Below, piece by piece: positions 34,760 through 45,892 of a stretch of 64,000 bases of DNA; the first letter of the stretch is position 1, and each line of letters begins with the position of its first letter. A model generated the notes under the pieces. The model saw nothing but the letters and a program-made list of their open reading frames with translations. It was not told the DNA's origin and did no database searches. This DNA is from Chaenocephalus aceratus (taxonomy: Eukaryota; Chordata; Actinopteri; Perciformes; Channichthyidae), in NCBI GenBank assembly GCA_023974075.1, contig JAMFTG010000147.1:1-64000 (forward strand), read 5' to 3'. A program made the position numbers and the translations under genes.

Positions 34760-35994
34760 CCAATATATGCTTGAACAGTCCGCTGGCATCACAGGCTCTG
34801 CCCTTGCATGGTTCAGGTCCTACCTGACAGACCGCAGTTTTTCAGTGCAGCTAGGTGCCTTCTCCTCTGCAAAGGCCCCTCTTACTTGTGGGGTTCCCCA
34901 AGGCTCTATCCTGGGCCCCATCCTCTTTTTATTGTATATACTTCCCCTAGGTTAAATCCTCAGAAAACATAACATTCCCTTCCACTGCTACGCTGACGAT
35001 GTTCAGATTTATCTGCCTCTCAAAGGAAATGACAAACACTCACTACAGCAGTTGATGGATTGCCTGACAGAAATGAAGTCCTGGCTGAGCAGAAATGTTC
35101 TTAACCTCAACGAGAGCAAGACTGAGGTCATCTTTTTTGGACCTCAACCTCCAGCCTCTTCTGTTGACATTCTGGGTCCTCTTAAAACAAACATCCTCCC
35201 GTCGGTCATGAATCTTGCAGTGACTTTTACTAACACTTTTAAATTCGACAAGCAGGTCAGCATTGAGTGAAATCCTGCTTTTTTAAATTAAGAGTATTGG
35301 CCAAAACCAAGTCTTTTTTATCTTTCAAAGACCTGGAGAGAGTTATCAACGCCTTTGTGACCTCGAGACTCGATTATTGCAACGCTCTATACGTGGGTAT
35401 GGACCAGGCCTCAATTAAACGCCTGCAGCTGGTGCAGAACGCAGCGGCACGTCTCCTCACTGGCCACAAAAAGCGTGACCACATCACCCCAATTCTGGCC
35501 TCATTGCACTGGCTTCCAATTCGGTTCCGAATTGATTTTAAAATCCTTTTATTTGTTTTTAAAGCACTAAATGGGCTGGCTCCGGCCTATATAGCTGAAC
35601 TCCTCCAGCGCTACACCCCAGCCAGAGCGTTAAGGTCTGCTGACCAGCTGCTACTGGTAGTGCCTAAAACCAGGCTAAACACCAGAGGGCACCGAGCCTT
35701 CGCGGCGGCTGGCCCCAGGCTCTGGAACACTCTGCCCCTCCATGTGAGGTCGGCCCAGACCCTAGGGGCTTTTAAATCAAAACTAAAAACTCACCTCTTC
35801 ACCCTGGCCTTCTAATCATAGCAGAGCACGACTCATGACACTTCCCTGTGTTTGATTTTTATATTTGCTGTTGTAATTTATTGTCTTCTGTTTACATCGG
35901 TAGTAATGTTATTTATTATCTGCATGTGCAGCACTTTGGCTCGACCGAAAATCGTTTTTAAATGTGCTATAGAAATAAAATTTGATTTGATTTG
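34760..35994 (+). mobile_element. 5'-truncated L2-like LINE with ATACC target duplication
   Basis: The element is flanked by ATACC (34754-34758 and about 35995-35999), and copy A shows the empty site CAATATACCCTCC. The 3' end carries a GATTT-type repeat (TTTGATTTGATTTGATA). It belongs to the same subfamily as the LINE at 48013-49790. Confidence 0.85.
34767..35815 (+). pseudogene. L2-like reverse transcriptase, 3' part
   Basis: Blocks in order: ALAWFRSYLTDRSFSVQLGA, CGVPQGSILGPILFLLYILP, a stop near 34953, then HCYADDVQIYLPL with the catalytic YADD, and after a frameshift near 35268 SRLDYCNALYVGMDQASIK, LHWLPIRFRIDFKILLFVFK and WNTLPLHVRSA. It ends normally at 35813-35815. The stop and frameshift make it inactive. 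Confidence 0.88.
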
Positions 35995-36424
35995 ATACCC
36001 TCCTACTGCTACTTTTATTAATATGGCGTACATGTCTGTTATATTGTTTTATTTTGATCTATTGTGTTATTAATAACGTGTTCATACCTGCATATGTTAA
36101 GCTTTTAAGTGATAGGCAGTCTGTGTGTGTAAGAAGCCTCACAATGTGCAGAGGAAGGATGCACAGTAAGGGACACTGAAGTGAAGACTTCTGAGGAGGA
36201 GAGGTGGATTGTAAAACTCAGACATGTGGTACACACTACAGGAGAAAAGGGTAAACAATAAACTAACATATATCACCATGAAACCCCCCCCCCTCCCTCA
36301 TTACGGACATTAACACAGTTATCTTTTACATTACACGTGTTCTGACATGTCATGTTTGAATATGTTCAAGAAGAGTTATGTAATGCTAACTTTTGAGGAG
36401 TTTGTTTCCCTAAAGTGATGAAAC

Positions 36425-36425
36425 T

Positions 36426-36460
<35 letters not shown>

Positions 36461-36461
36461 C

Positions 36462-36508
<47 letters not shown>
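36425..36508. repeat. (TG)n microsatellite, copy B
   Basis: TG run with a CGCGCG interruption; counterpart of 32431-32531. Confidence 0.97.
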
Positions 36509-36509
<1 letters not shown>

Positions 36510-36658
36510 CAGACACAGACAGTAAAACGTAATCCTTAATATGGATTTTGGATGTTTGAGTGGATTACAGAAAACATCCATGTATTAAATGATCTTATAA
36601 AGTCGTATAAAGGAGAAACCTTTTTTGTTGCTACATTGCATCATATTACTGAGAGGCC

Positions 36659-36742
<84 letters not shown>
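36659..36742. repeat. (CA)n microsatellite
   Basis: CA run of about 84 bp following ATTACTGAGAGGCCAA. Confidence 0.97.
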
Positions 36743-36746
<4 letters not shown>

Positions 36747-36759
36747 TTTGCCTCTTAGT

Positions 36760-37389
36760 AACATGATGCAACGTCTGCATCCTAGCAGCAGACAAACCTA
36801 TAGTGTCCAGCCTCTTCAGAGTGGATCATTACAGGGGAGGGGGGCTTCCTCTCATCATGTCAAAGCTCTCACTAGCAAGCTGAGTCACATGCACTGTTTT
36901 ATTGTTAGTTCCCACGTTGAATCTTAAAACATAATTGTTGATGGTTGTTTCAGTTGTCTAACTATTGTCTTTAATAGTTGTCCTCATTATATTGAATGCT
37001 TTCAAGGTTATCGTGCTGATCTGAACACAAGTATAACATATGTAAATGTTCCTACACTTTCAGGCATGGAACCAGTAAGTCAATAATTATTCTGTATGAG
37101 TGTATTTATATGTACTGATGCACTGAGAGTGTTGAATTCATTGAATATGTTATTCTTATGCAAGCTTTTGCAAGCATTGATTAACATGGTGTATATGCTA
37201 TGGATTATTCTCACTTACATTATCCCTCTATGTGATGATGCTATATGCTGGCTGGGGCACGTGCAGCCTTTTTTTCAGGTCTTCCTCTCCTTCCTTTACC
37301 GGTTGCTCTTTGAATGCACCTCTCTTTTTGCTTTAGGTGCAAACACAAACATTTGAAATCTGAGTGAAATACTGTTTCAATAAGTGAGA
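36760..37389. other. No gene recognised
   Basis: AT-rich sequence upstream of the duplicated olfactory-receptor leader region. Confidence 0.35.
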
Positions 37390-38480
37390 GATGCCAGGAT
37401 TGTGGTGCATGTAGTTTATGAGAAGGTCTTAGTTTGTGTACATCACTTCTTCGGTTACTTGGAATGTATATTTCCTATTGTCAGGTCCAACTGTGAACGT
37501 TTGCCGTTCACATGCATGCAGGTTATTGTGGTTTTTAGTATTATATGTGTTGAATTAGGACATGTTGCAGTTATATTCCGTCCTTTTATCCAGAGACAGA
37601 AAGCCTGAGTCAGTCTGTGAACTCCTGTTTGAATAACTGAGACAGGCCAGACCTTTGCTGCATGTGGTGTATGTGGAGGTGAGATATTCCCAACACAATA
37701 TTGTCACGTACAACCCTAGGAGATTTTACAATTCACATGAATGCAAGCAGGCTGATTTTGTATTAATATATGAATATTGAGTAGCATACGTTGTTTTATT
37801 GTTAGTACCTTGACACAGGTAGATAATCATACTGTATACATGTGTATACTGCTTCTGCATGTAAGTATTTGGGCACATATATGAATTTAAAATAAGGAAA
37901 GAATATATTCTCACTTATATTTGACTTACTTCAAATGAGATTATATTGATTATTGTCTGCTTGTGACCTTTCCTTAAGTCTTGCTTCTCCTTTCTATAAC
38001 TCTTGGTCTTTCTATGAATGTGTTCTCTGTTCAGGACGACTTGCAAACATGAAGGAAGCAATGTGTACGAGTGTGAAATAATGTTTAAATCAATGCAAAT
38101 TACCATCTTGGTGGTTCATGTAGTTTATGAGACTTTTTTCCTGCCCTTCATTTGTGTGCTTCTCTTCTCCAGCTACCTGAAGCTAAATTCAATATTGTCA
38201 AGTACAAGTGTTAGGAAGGTTGTAATTCACATGCACGCAGGCTTATTGTGTTTTTGCATTACTGTTGGTGTTGAATTACGACATTTAATTTTGAACATTT
38301 CCCTTGTTGTGCATTTATATTCCCCCTTCCTTCGCAGATATAGAGAGCCTGAATAAGTCTGTGAACTACTGTATGTGGAGGTGAGATTTTCCCAGAGGTT
38401 ATATTTAACATGGTCACATACAACTGTTGGAGATTGCATGCAGGCTGATTTTGTATTAATATCTGAAATGTAGCTAACAG
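37390..38480 (+). repeat. Duplicated upstream region of the olfactory receptor
   Basis: About 37390-37790 and 38085-38480 align in the same order: CATGTAGTTTATGAGA, CACATGCATGCAGG or CACATGCACGCAGG, GTGTTGAATTA, GCCTGA then GTCTGTGAACT, GTATGTGGAGGTGAGAT, and GCAGGCTGATTTTGTATTAA. The copies are diverged. The second lies directly before the receptor start. This is what a tandem receptor duplication would leave if the first coding copy were lost. Confidence 0.75.
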
Positions 38481-38525
38481 CATCTCATTAACAGTTCCTG
38501 TATTGTTCCTCTCTTTGGAGCAGAC

Positions 38526-39471
38526 ATGAAGAGCAACAGCAGCCTGAACCCTCCCTACTTTCAGTTCACCCTGTTTGCAGACATTGGGCCCCTCAGATAC
38601 CTGTTCTTCATCTTGTGTCTGTTCATCTATGTGACTATAGTCTCTGCTAACATGGTCATTATTCTGGCAGTGTTCCTGCAGAAGTCTCTGCATCAGCCCA
38701 TGTATATTTTCATCAGCTGTCTGTGTTCAAACTCTCTGTTTGGCTCAGCTGGATTCTTCCCCAGGTTCCTGCAGGACATCGTCTCTGACTCTCATTTGGT
38801 CTCACGCCCATTATGCTTTATTCAGATGTATGTTATTTACACCTATGCTTGCTGTGAGATGACCATCCTCACCATCATGGCCTACGACAGGTTCATTGCT
38901 ATCTGTCAGCCCTTACACTACCACAGTAAAATGACCTTCAAATGGGTGCAGGTTCTTGTGCTCGTTGCTGTTTTATACCCAGTATTTACTATTGGCTTCT
39001 GCCTCTATCTTACTGTTAGATTACCGCTGTGTGGAAATAAACTGAACCAGATTTTCTGCTCTAACTGGCCTGTGGTGCAGCTCTCCTGTGTGGACACCAC
39101 TCTGAACAACATAGCTGGTCAGTTTGTCCTGGTGACCATCATCTTCATCCCCCTATTCTTCGTCCTGTACACATATCTACAGATTCTGCTGGTCTGCAGC
39201 AGGAGATCGTCTGAATTCAGAGGAAAGGCATTACAAACCTGCCTGCCTCACATCGTGTCCTTTATGACCTACTCCATCTCTCTCTTCCTCGAGGTGTCTT
39301 TGACTCGATTTGAGGCTGGTCAACTGAATCCAAGCATCGCAGTTTATTTTGTCTTTAGCGTATCTGATCATTCCCCCCCTCAATAACCCTATCGTGTATG
39401 GCCTGGGTCTGCCTCAAATCAAAGGAGGCGTGTTAAGATTTCTGAAGAAGGGTCCTGCTGCTGAAATATAA
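38526..39471 (+). pseudogene. Olfactory receptor (teleost type), frameshifted in TM7
   Basis: Single-exon odorant GPCR of olfactory neurons. The 286-aa main frame has a possible N-glycosylation site (NSS at 4), TM1 about 26-50, PMY at 58-60, the extracellular Cys at 97, MAYDRFIAICQPLHY at 118-132 (end of TM3), TM4 about 142-163, TM5 about 198-223, and KALQTCLPHIVSF at 234-246 (start of TM6). The frame changes near 39350 and stops early after DHSPPQ. The expected ending (LAYLIIPPLNNPIVYGLGLP, then a basic tail) follows in another frame to the stop at 39469-39471. One surplus base near the TTT/CCCCCCC tract would explain it. A sequencing error is possible; the rest is intact. Confidence 0.9.
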
Positions 39472-40570
39472 AAGGGATATGTTGACCATGTTAGATTGTG
39501 TTTGCTATCATAATTATTTAAAGGGATACATGATTAGATAGAGATCAACATAAAGCACAACAACAATATTGTATATGCTTGATTTAACTCAGATGTGGCT
39601 TGAATTTCCCTCAAATGTTAAAATATTACTATTCTGTTAAATGTAATAGATTTAAAGTTAGAACACATATTATGTTCTGCCTCTTCATGCATATTTAAGG
39701 TCAATATTAAAATGTCTTCTTTAACATATCCTCATAAAAAGTAGATTTGACAGGATTTGAGGTGTACTGTATGTTAGGCATTGTGAAGTTACACCACTTA
39801 CTGTTGTTATTGTGTTTTAATATTTTGCTGTGAATCATTCAACCTTTGTTACTATAATGAAAATGTAATGATGAAGTAATATATTCAATAAACAACAGTC
39901 TACAGCCATGTGAGTCCCTGCTTTTTCACCTTTACTTAAATTAAATGCTATTGTTAGCCATTTGGAACATGTCAAACCTTGAAGCATGCTAACATTAGAT
40001 GATTATCAGTGCAGCTGAGGATTATGGGAATTAATAAACTATCAAGCTTTCTATGTTTGGCCCCCTGCCTTAACTTTAATGTTATACATACAGTAAATTA
40101 CAAAGATCGGCAGTTCTTTGTCCAAAACGTTTGCCTTGGTGAACTATTTTTGCAAGAACATATTTTGTGAAATGTTAGTAAGATTGGTCACTTTCCATGC
40201 AGGTTTAGTATGAATTTGCTGTTTTTAAAAGAAAGTGTTTTGCATTAATAATTGTAATGTATATATGAGAGAAGTAGAATAAAAACTAAATAACCAAATA
40301 TAATATCACAAAAAGCGGGCCTGAAACCTGAAACCTGACATTCACTTTTAGGACCAAACTTGACCGTTTTTCTTGTGGTCTTGGGTCAAAATGTTTATTT
40401 TCAAAAATATATTACCTTCCACGAAATTACATATGGAAACTTCAGGGATTGTCACAAAAAGCTGGCCTACTCTAGACACAATGCACTTTTCAACAGCTCA
40501 CCTCTGGCTGGCAGATGACCATCACCAGTGCTCCAACCACATACACAACCCGATGGGCCCAAGCAGATAA
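39472..40570. other. Receptor 3' flank, no further gene
   Basis: An AATAAA signal is present at 39887-39892. No other coding content is recognised. Confidence 0.4.
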
Positions 40571-40800
40571 CTGTCGGTTACATTGTAACCGTTGTTCTCT
40601 GAGTGAACAGACTATCTCTCCACGCAGCTACATATTCCATATGTATGGGGGAATGTCCATCTGACAGATGACGTGGATAATTATGTAAGACACACAAGTA
40701 GTACTGGCACGCACAGGTATATAAGGCACAGGTGTGCGTGATCCAACACTGTCTCACTCCCTGATAGTCTAATAGCGACGCTTGGTCAGTGTCCTTTGGC
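40571..40800 (+). repeat. DIRS-like terminal repeat of a second family (tentative)
   Basis: The segment opens with GTCGGTTACATTGTAACCG, a palindrome-like block similar in style to DIRS ends, and contains GTATATAAGGCACAGGTG with a TATA-like box. It is not the same sequence as the DIRS family at 41905. It directly precedes LINE 5' sequence. Confidence 0.35.
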
Positions 40801-40892
40801 GTGCAGTTGGGACGCACCAAGTCTCCTTCAGATTCATCTTCGTCAGCTGAGACGCACTACACCTTCGGCCAGCCCGGAGAGAAAACTCTGCA

Positions 40893-41900
40893 TGGCTTTG
40901 CTAAATGCTAGGTCAATAGCAAACAAGACGTTCCTGTTAAACGACTTCTTCACCTCTCATGATCTGGATTTATTGTTCCTGACGGAGACCTGGGTCCACC
41001 ACCGGCGAGTATGTACCGTTTTCTGAAACTTTCTTCCTCCCGACTGTACTTTCTTCAGCTCCCCCCGTACCACCGGCCGTGGTGGGGGCATAGCTTCAGT
41101 GTTTAGAGCTAATCTCCAATGCCGATTGCTTCACCCTGTAACTAGCTATGCTAGCTTGAGTTGCAGCTTTTTTAATTGAATCCAGCCTCGCCTATACTCT
41201 GCGCAGAGTCTGCGCAGTCGTGTATCGTCCGCCAAAGTTACAATAATGATTTCATAACTGACTTTTCTGACTTTCTGTCCAGGATCATGGTGAAATATGA
41301 TCGTGTTTTGATCTGCGGAGACTTTAATGTCCATGTGTGCTGCGAGTCTATACCTCTGGTTAGGGATTTTTAAACCTCCTTGACTCTTTCGGTCTCATTC
41401 AGTCTGTGGCTGGTCCAACACACGATAAAGGACACACCTTAGACTTAGTATTATCGTTTGGATTGTCTATCTCTGTGGATGAAATCTGTGCAGGAACGCG
41501 TATCTCAGACCATTTACCGGTTTCTGTTTACAACCTCGATCTCTTCTGTAGGAGTCAAATCATGGGCCCCTGCGCGTTGTCTGCGTTCAATTAACCCCTT
41601 GACTGCCTCACAGTTTCAGATGCTTTAATACTTATCCGATTTGTAAATTAGAGGTGAACTGTGCTTTTAGTGCGGATGAGCTTATCTCTTTGTTTGAATC
41701 GACATGCACACTAATACTGGATTCCGTTGCTCCCTTTACGCTTAGACGCAACAAAAGTTCTCTCAGAGCCGTGGCTCAATGATTGTACTCGCGCTTTTAG
41801 ACGCGCTTGTAGGCGTGCAGAGAGAAAAAGGATAAAACTTCATGTCTCCTTAGAAATTCTTCGCGCGCTTGCCTTTCCGATTACCAGACGTCAAAGCAGC
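40893..41900 (+). pseudogene. LINE apurinic-type endonuclease and linker
   Basis: The endonuclease nicks target DNA to prime reverse transcription. Visible blocks across several frames: MALLNARSIANKTFLLNDFF, LDLLFLTETWV, DRVLICGDFNVHV (the GDFN metal-binding block), AGPTHDKGHTLDLVLSFGL and ISDHLPV (the SDH block), then the linker SEPWLNDCTRAFRRACRRAE. Several frameshifts make it inactive. It is cut at about 41905 by the DIRS end. Confidence 0.8.
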
Positions 41901-41904
41901 CAAA

Positions 41905-42245
41905 ACGTTGGGTTACGTAGTGTAACCCTTGTGATATTAGCACAGGCGGAGCCCTCTACTGGACTCTATGGGTACTCTCTTACCCCGCAAGCATTCTCCC
42001 ACTGAGACTTCTATAGACGTAGCCGGCCCTGGGCGGGCCTACCTGAATGCGCGCGCATCACACTGTATAAAAGGAGGCCTCGCCTCCTGACTATCATCCT
42101 ACACCTCTCTTCAGCGAGCGGAATAGGACAGACAGTGCCCCGAGTAGAGAGCTCCGCCTGTGCTAATATAACAAGGGTTACACTACGTAACCCGACATTA
42201 TATCTCTCACAGGCTCCGCCCTCTACTGGACTCTATGGGTACAGT
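41905..42245 (+). repeat. DIRS left terminal repeat plus internal complementary region
   Basis: 41930-42122 is the inverted partner of 47838-48012. 42123-42245 repeats the outermost element sequence in reverse order (TACACTACGTAACCC and CTCACAGGCTCCGCCCTCTA), the layout of a DIRS internal complementary region. The palindrome-like block GGGTTACGTAGTGTAACCC lies at the very end. Confidence 0.8.
42066..42072 (+). promoter_or_regulatory. TATA box in DIRS left terminal repeat
   Basis: TATAAAA inside CACTGTATAAAAGGAGGCC. The partner in the right repeat points into the element. This left copy points inward on the plus strand, antisense to the element's genes. Confidence 0.5.
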
Positions 42246-42756
42246 GGGTGGAGCCGCGATGTATACGCGCACTGTCGTCCAACAATATTCCACCCTACTA
42301 TTATGGTCAGCAGCTGCTGCCCCACCTTCTCCTTTAACCCGGTTGTAACCGAGGAGAAATCTGGGCTGTGGCTGAAAGAGCACACCCTGCTGCGCTTACC
42401 TCGCAAAAAGTGTGCTCAAAAAACAGTGCCGGGGGACCCCCCCACCCTGGATGGGGAGAGCCCCCTCGGCCCCGAAAGGGCTAACTACACGCCTGCCTCC
42501 CTGAATCCCTAAGGATAACAGGGAGAGCGCCAGAGCCCCTGCCCCACACTCAAACACTGACCCCGTGTAGAGTGTGTGGACTAAAGTGTGGAGGGCTACC
42601 CCCCTCCTGCTCTCGGCAGGAGGAGAGCAGCCCTCCAGCCCTGTAAGGGCCCAGTGCGCCACCCTCCCGGGACCCTCCGAAGGCCCGAGAACAGCGAAGG
42701 CGCATTACGTCCAGGGAGGGGGTCAGATGCCAACTGACCCACAACCCCGCTCCCCC

Positions 42757-43790
42757 CTACCAGTCCTGTGTTGCCCCCGCAAGTACAGATGAGGAGAAAG
42801 AGCCCGACATGTCCAAGAGATAAAACCTTATGAAGGGGCCTGGCGTCGACCAAGATGCCGCTGTGCATATATCCTCTACACTCACACCGTTGAATAAGGC
42901 TGTTGACGCAGCCACAGCCCGTGTGGAGCGTGCACGAACCCGCGTGGGGCAGGCTCTCCCTGCCTGTCCGTAGGCATGTGCAATGCACTCGCAGAGCCAG
43001 CCTGCCAGGCGTTTCTTGGACAGAGCTTTCCCGATCACCCCGCCCCCGAAGCACACGAACAGCTGTTCGGTGCGTCTAAGGGCAGCCGTGCGCTCTACAT
43101 AACATGCTAGCGCACGTACCGGGCAGAGGAGGTGCAGTTTAGCTTCCCTGGTCCCACCATGGGGGGGAAGCCTAAAACCCCCTAACTGAATAGCCCTTGA
43201 CACTCCTTAGGCTCTTGGGCACAAAGGAGGGGTTCGGTCTGAGTGTTGCGCCGCTCCGGTCACCCCGAATCTGTAAACAGCTCGGGTGCACCGACAGAGC
43301 ATTTAACTCGGACACTCTTTTGGCTGACGTTAAGGCAAGAAGCAAAGCTGTTTTCCACGACAATGCTTTCAGAGAGGAGAGCTCCAGAGGCTCAAACGGC
43401 CCCGAGGCCAGAGCCTCGAGCACTAGGGGCAGGTCCCACTGTGGGGTGGAGGTGTGCACTACTGGGCGCAGCCTCCTGACCCCCTGTAAAAACCGCGACA
43501 TCAGTGGTTGACTAAAGGCTGACCTGCCGCCAAATCCCTCATGGCAGGACGAGATGGCTGCTGCATACACCTTCACTGTTGAATGCGCAAGCCCTCTGTC
43601 CACCAGTAACTGTAAGAAGGATAAAATAGAGCCTAACTCACAAGATAGGGGCTCTATTCTCCGCTCCTCACACCATCGCCGGAATCCTAGCCACTTTGGC
43701 CTGTAACAGGCTGTGGTGGATCCAGCTCTAGCTGCCTGGATAGACTGAATAACACTATCAGACAATCCACCCTGTCTCAACCTGTCCCTC
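42757..43790 (-). pseudogene. DIRS tyrosine recombinase
   Basis: The enzyme joins the circular DIRS cDNA to the genome. The N-terminal part (about 43790-43205) reads AARAGSTTACYRPKWLGFRR, WCEERRIEPL, then the core block TALLLALTSAKRVSELNAL, which holds the first catalytic arginine. It ends by frameshift near 43172-43203. The C-terminal part (43203-42757) reads LLCPVRALACYVERT, RARSTRAVAASTALFNGVSV and ASWSTPGPFIRFYLLD, where the tyrosine of FIRFY is the expected nucleophile. At the H-x-x-R box this copy shows R-S-T-R, so the histidine appears replaced by arginine. Frameshift and substitution both argue against activity. Confidence 0.8.
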
Positions 43791-45778
43791 TCAGGAGCCA
43801 CACCTGGAGAGGACGGCCGAGAGTGGGTAACGCCCCGATTGCACCTGCCTCTTGAGACATCGCCCCCCAGAACTGGGGAACCGCCCAGGGCTGGCCCACC
43901 TTCATCTGTGTCATCTCTGAGTACCACGGCGCCCCAACGCGATCCGGAGCCACTAGGATGACTGACAGATGTTCTCGCCTCACTCTCCTCAGGAGGGGGA
44001 GAATGAGAAGCAGCGGTGGAAAGGCGTATAGCAGCTTCCTTGGCCATGGCTCGTGTGCAAACGCGTCCACCCCCAAGGGTGGGTCGTCGCTCCGAGCCAC
44101 GGAGAACCACAGGGCACAGTGGCTGTTTCGCCGGCTGGCGAACAGATCCGCTCTCCCGAACTGGGCCCAGATCTGCTTCACCACCTTCGGGTGAAGCACC
44201 CACTCGCCTGGCAGGGGGCCGCCCCTCGACATGAGGTCGGCTCCCCCGTTCTCCAGTCCCGGGATATGGAGGGCTCTCAGAGATAACACCACCTCTGAAG
44301 CCCATAACCACAGTTCCTCCACTGTGGTCAACAAAGGCAGCGGATCGAACTCCGCCCTGCTTGTTGATATAAGCCACTGTGGTGCTGTTGTCGCTCCTGA
44401 CCATTACATGTTCCCCCTGAATTATGGGCCTGAAATGCCGGAGGACTAACACTACCGCCCGTAGCTCTAGGAGGTTTCTGTGTCGAGACTCTGTTAGAGC
44501 CCAGTGCCCACCTATAGCCCTCTTCAGGCAGGTCCCTCCCCATCCTGTTCCGGATGCATCCGTGAACACTGTGATGTAGGAGGTCACCCGTCCCAGTGGA
44601 GACCCCCTCCGGAGGTGATCCGGGGACCCCCAAAACCGGAGGTTGCCCCTCACTGAGGGGGGTATGGTCACCAGCCACCGCTTGTGCCTCTTGGGATCCA
44701 AGCGCAGGCTGGAGAACCACCTCTGCAGGCGGCGCATATGTAGTAACCCTAACGGGACCATCATGTGAGCAGTCGCCATGAGACCCAGCGTCTGCATGAC
44801 AGTAAAAGCTGTCACTGTCGCCCCCTGTCGCAGTCTGCATACCCCCTGAAGAAGGGACGCACGTCTGCTCTCTGACAGGGTGGCGCGCAACGTGCCTGCA
44901 TCGAGCACCACACCCAAATACAACGCCCGTTGGTGAGGTATGGGGGTGCTCTTTTTCCAATTGATCGCAAAGCCTAATCTGGTTAGGTGTGTGATCAATT
45001 GTGCTGTGCAAAACATTGCCTGTTCCCATGACCCAGCCATGACTATGAGGTCGTCTATGTAAAAGAAAACTCTCATGCCATGTGCACGCAGCGGTTGAAG
45101 CGCTGTGGCCACACATTTGCTGAATGTGCGCGGGGATAGGGAATAGCCGAACGGCAGCCTGTTGTACTCGTAGGCTATTCCCTGGAAGGCAAAACGCAGA
45201 TACTTTCTGTGCTTTGGAGCAATTTCTACATGAAAGTACGCGTCTTTCAGGTCGATGGTGGTGAACCAATCGCCTGGCTGCACCAACCCCAGTAACTGTT
45301 TCATAGTTAGCATGCAGAATTTCCTGCGGGAAATGTGGCGATTCAGGACGCGGAGATCTAGAACAGGTCTGAATTCCCCTGTCTTCTTGGGAACCAGGAA
45401 GTATATGGAATAAAGACCCTCTTCCCTGCGCTGAGGGCGCACAACAGACACAGTCTGTTTCTGCACCAGTGCCTGAATCTCTGCTGAGAGGAAACTCATC
45501 CCCTCTCGAGAGGATAGCTTCACCTCTCGCATGCCCATAAAAGGGGGTGGGACGCTGCAGAACTGGAGTGAATAGCCCCGTTTCAGCGTCCTGTCCATCC
45601 ACCTTGATAGTACACAGCTGAGTTTCCATTCCCCATAACACTGTGTTAAAGGGCATGCCCTCAGCTGTGGGGCCGCCTCCTGGGAGAACAGATTTACCTC
45701 TCGCATGCCCATAAAAGGAGGTGAGTGACACCCAAAAGACAGTGGTCCATGTGATACAGTGGTACAGTGTATAGACAT
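43777..45778 (-). pseudogene. DIRS reverse transcriptase and RNase H
   Basis: Reading leftwards from 45778: FRPVLDLRVLNRHI, TTIDLKDAYFHVEIAPKHRK (motif A), LPFGYSLSPRTFSKC and the catalytic block FFYIDDLIVMA (YIDD), then LGFAINWKKSTPIPHQRALY. RNase H follows with VFTDASGTGWGG, LLELRAVVLVLRHF and SDNSTTVAYINKQGG. The continuation (ALHIPGLENGGADLMSRGGP, DLFASRRNSHCALWFS) lies in a different frame, 44334-43777, so a frameshift occurs near 44340. The 5' part of the frame repeats FMGMREV, reflecting a duplicated segment of about 190 bp (about 45595-45680 and 45785-45885). Confidence 0.88.
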
Positions 45779-45892
45779 GCGGTACAGTGGGACGCTGCGT
45801 CCTCCTGTCCCTCCACCTTGTTAGCACACAGCTGAGTTTCCACTCCCCAGAACATTGTGTTAATGGACAGGCCCTCAGCTGTGGGGCAGCAG

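Noticed and set aside
42135..42794. Plus-strand open frames at the DIRS left end
   Set aside because: They are antisense to the recombinase or inside the terminal repeat and carry no motif.
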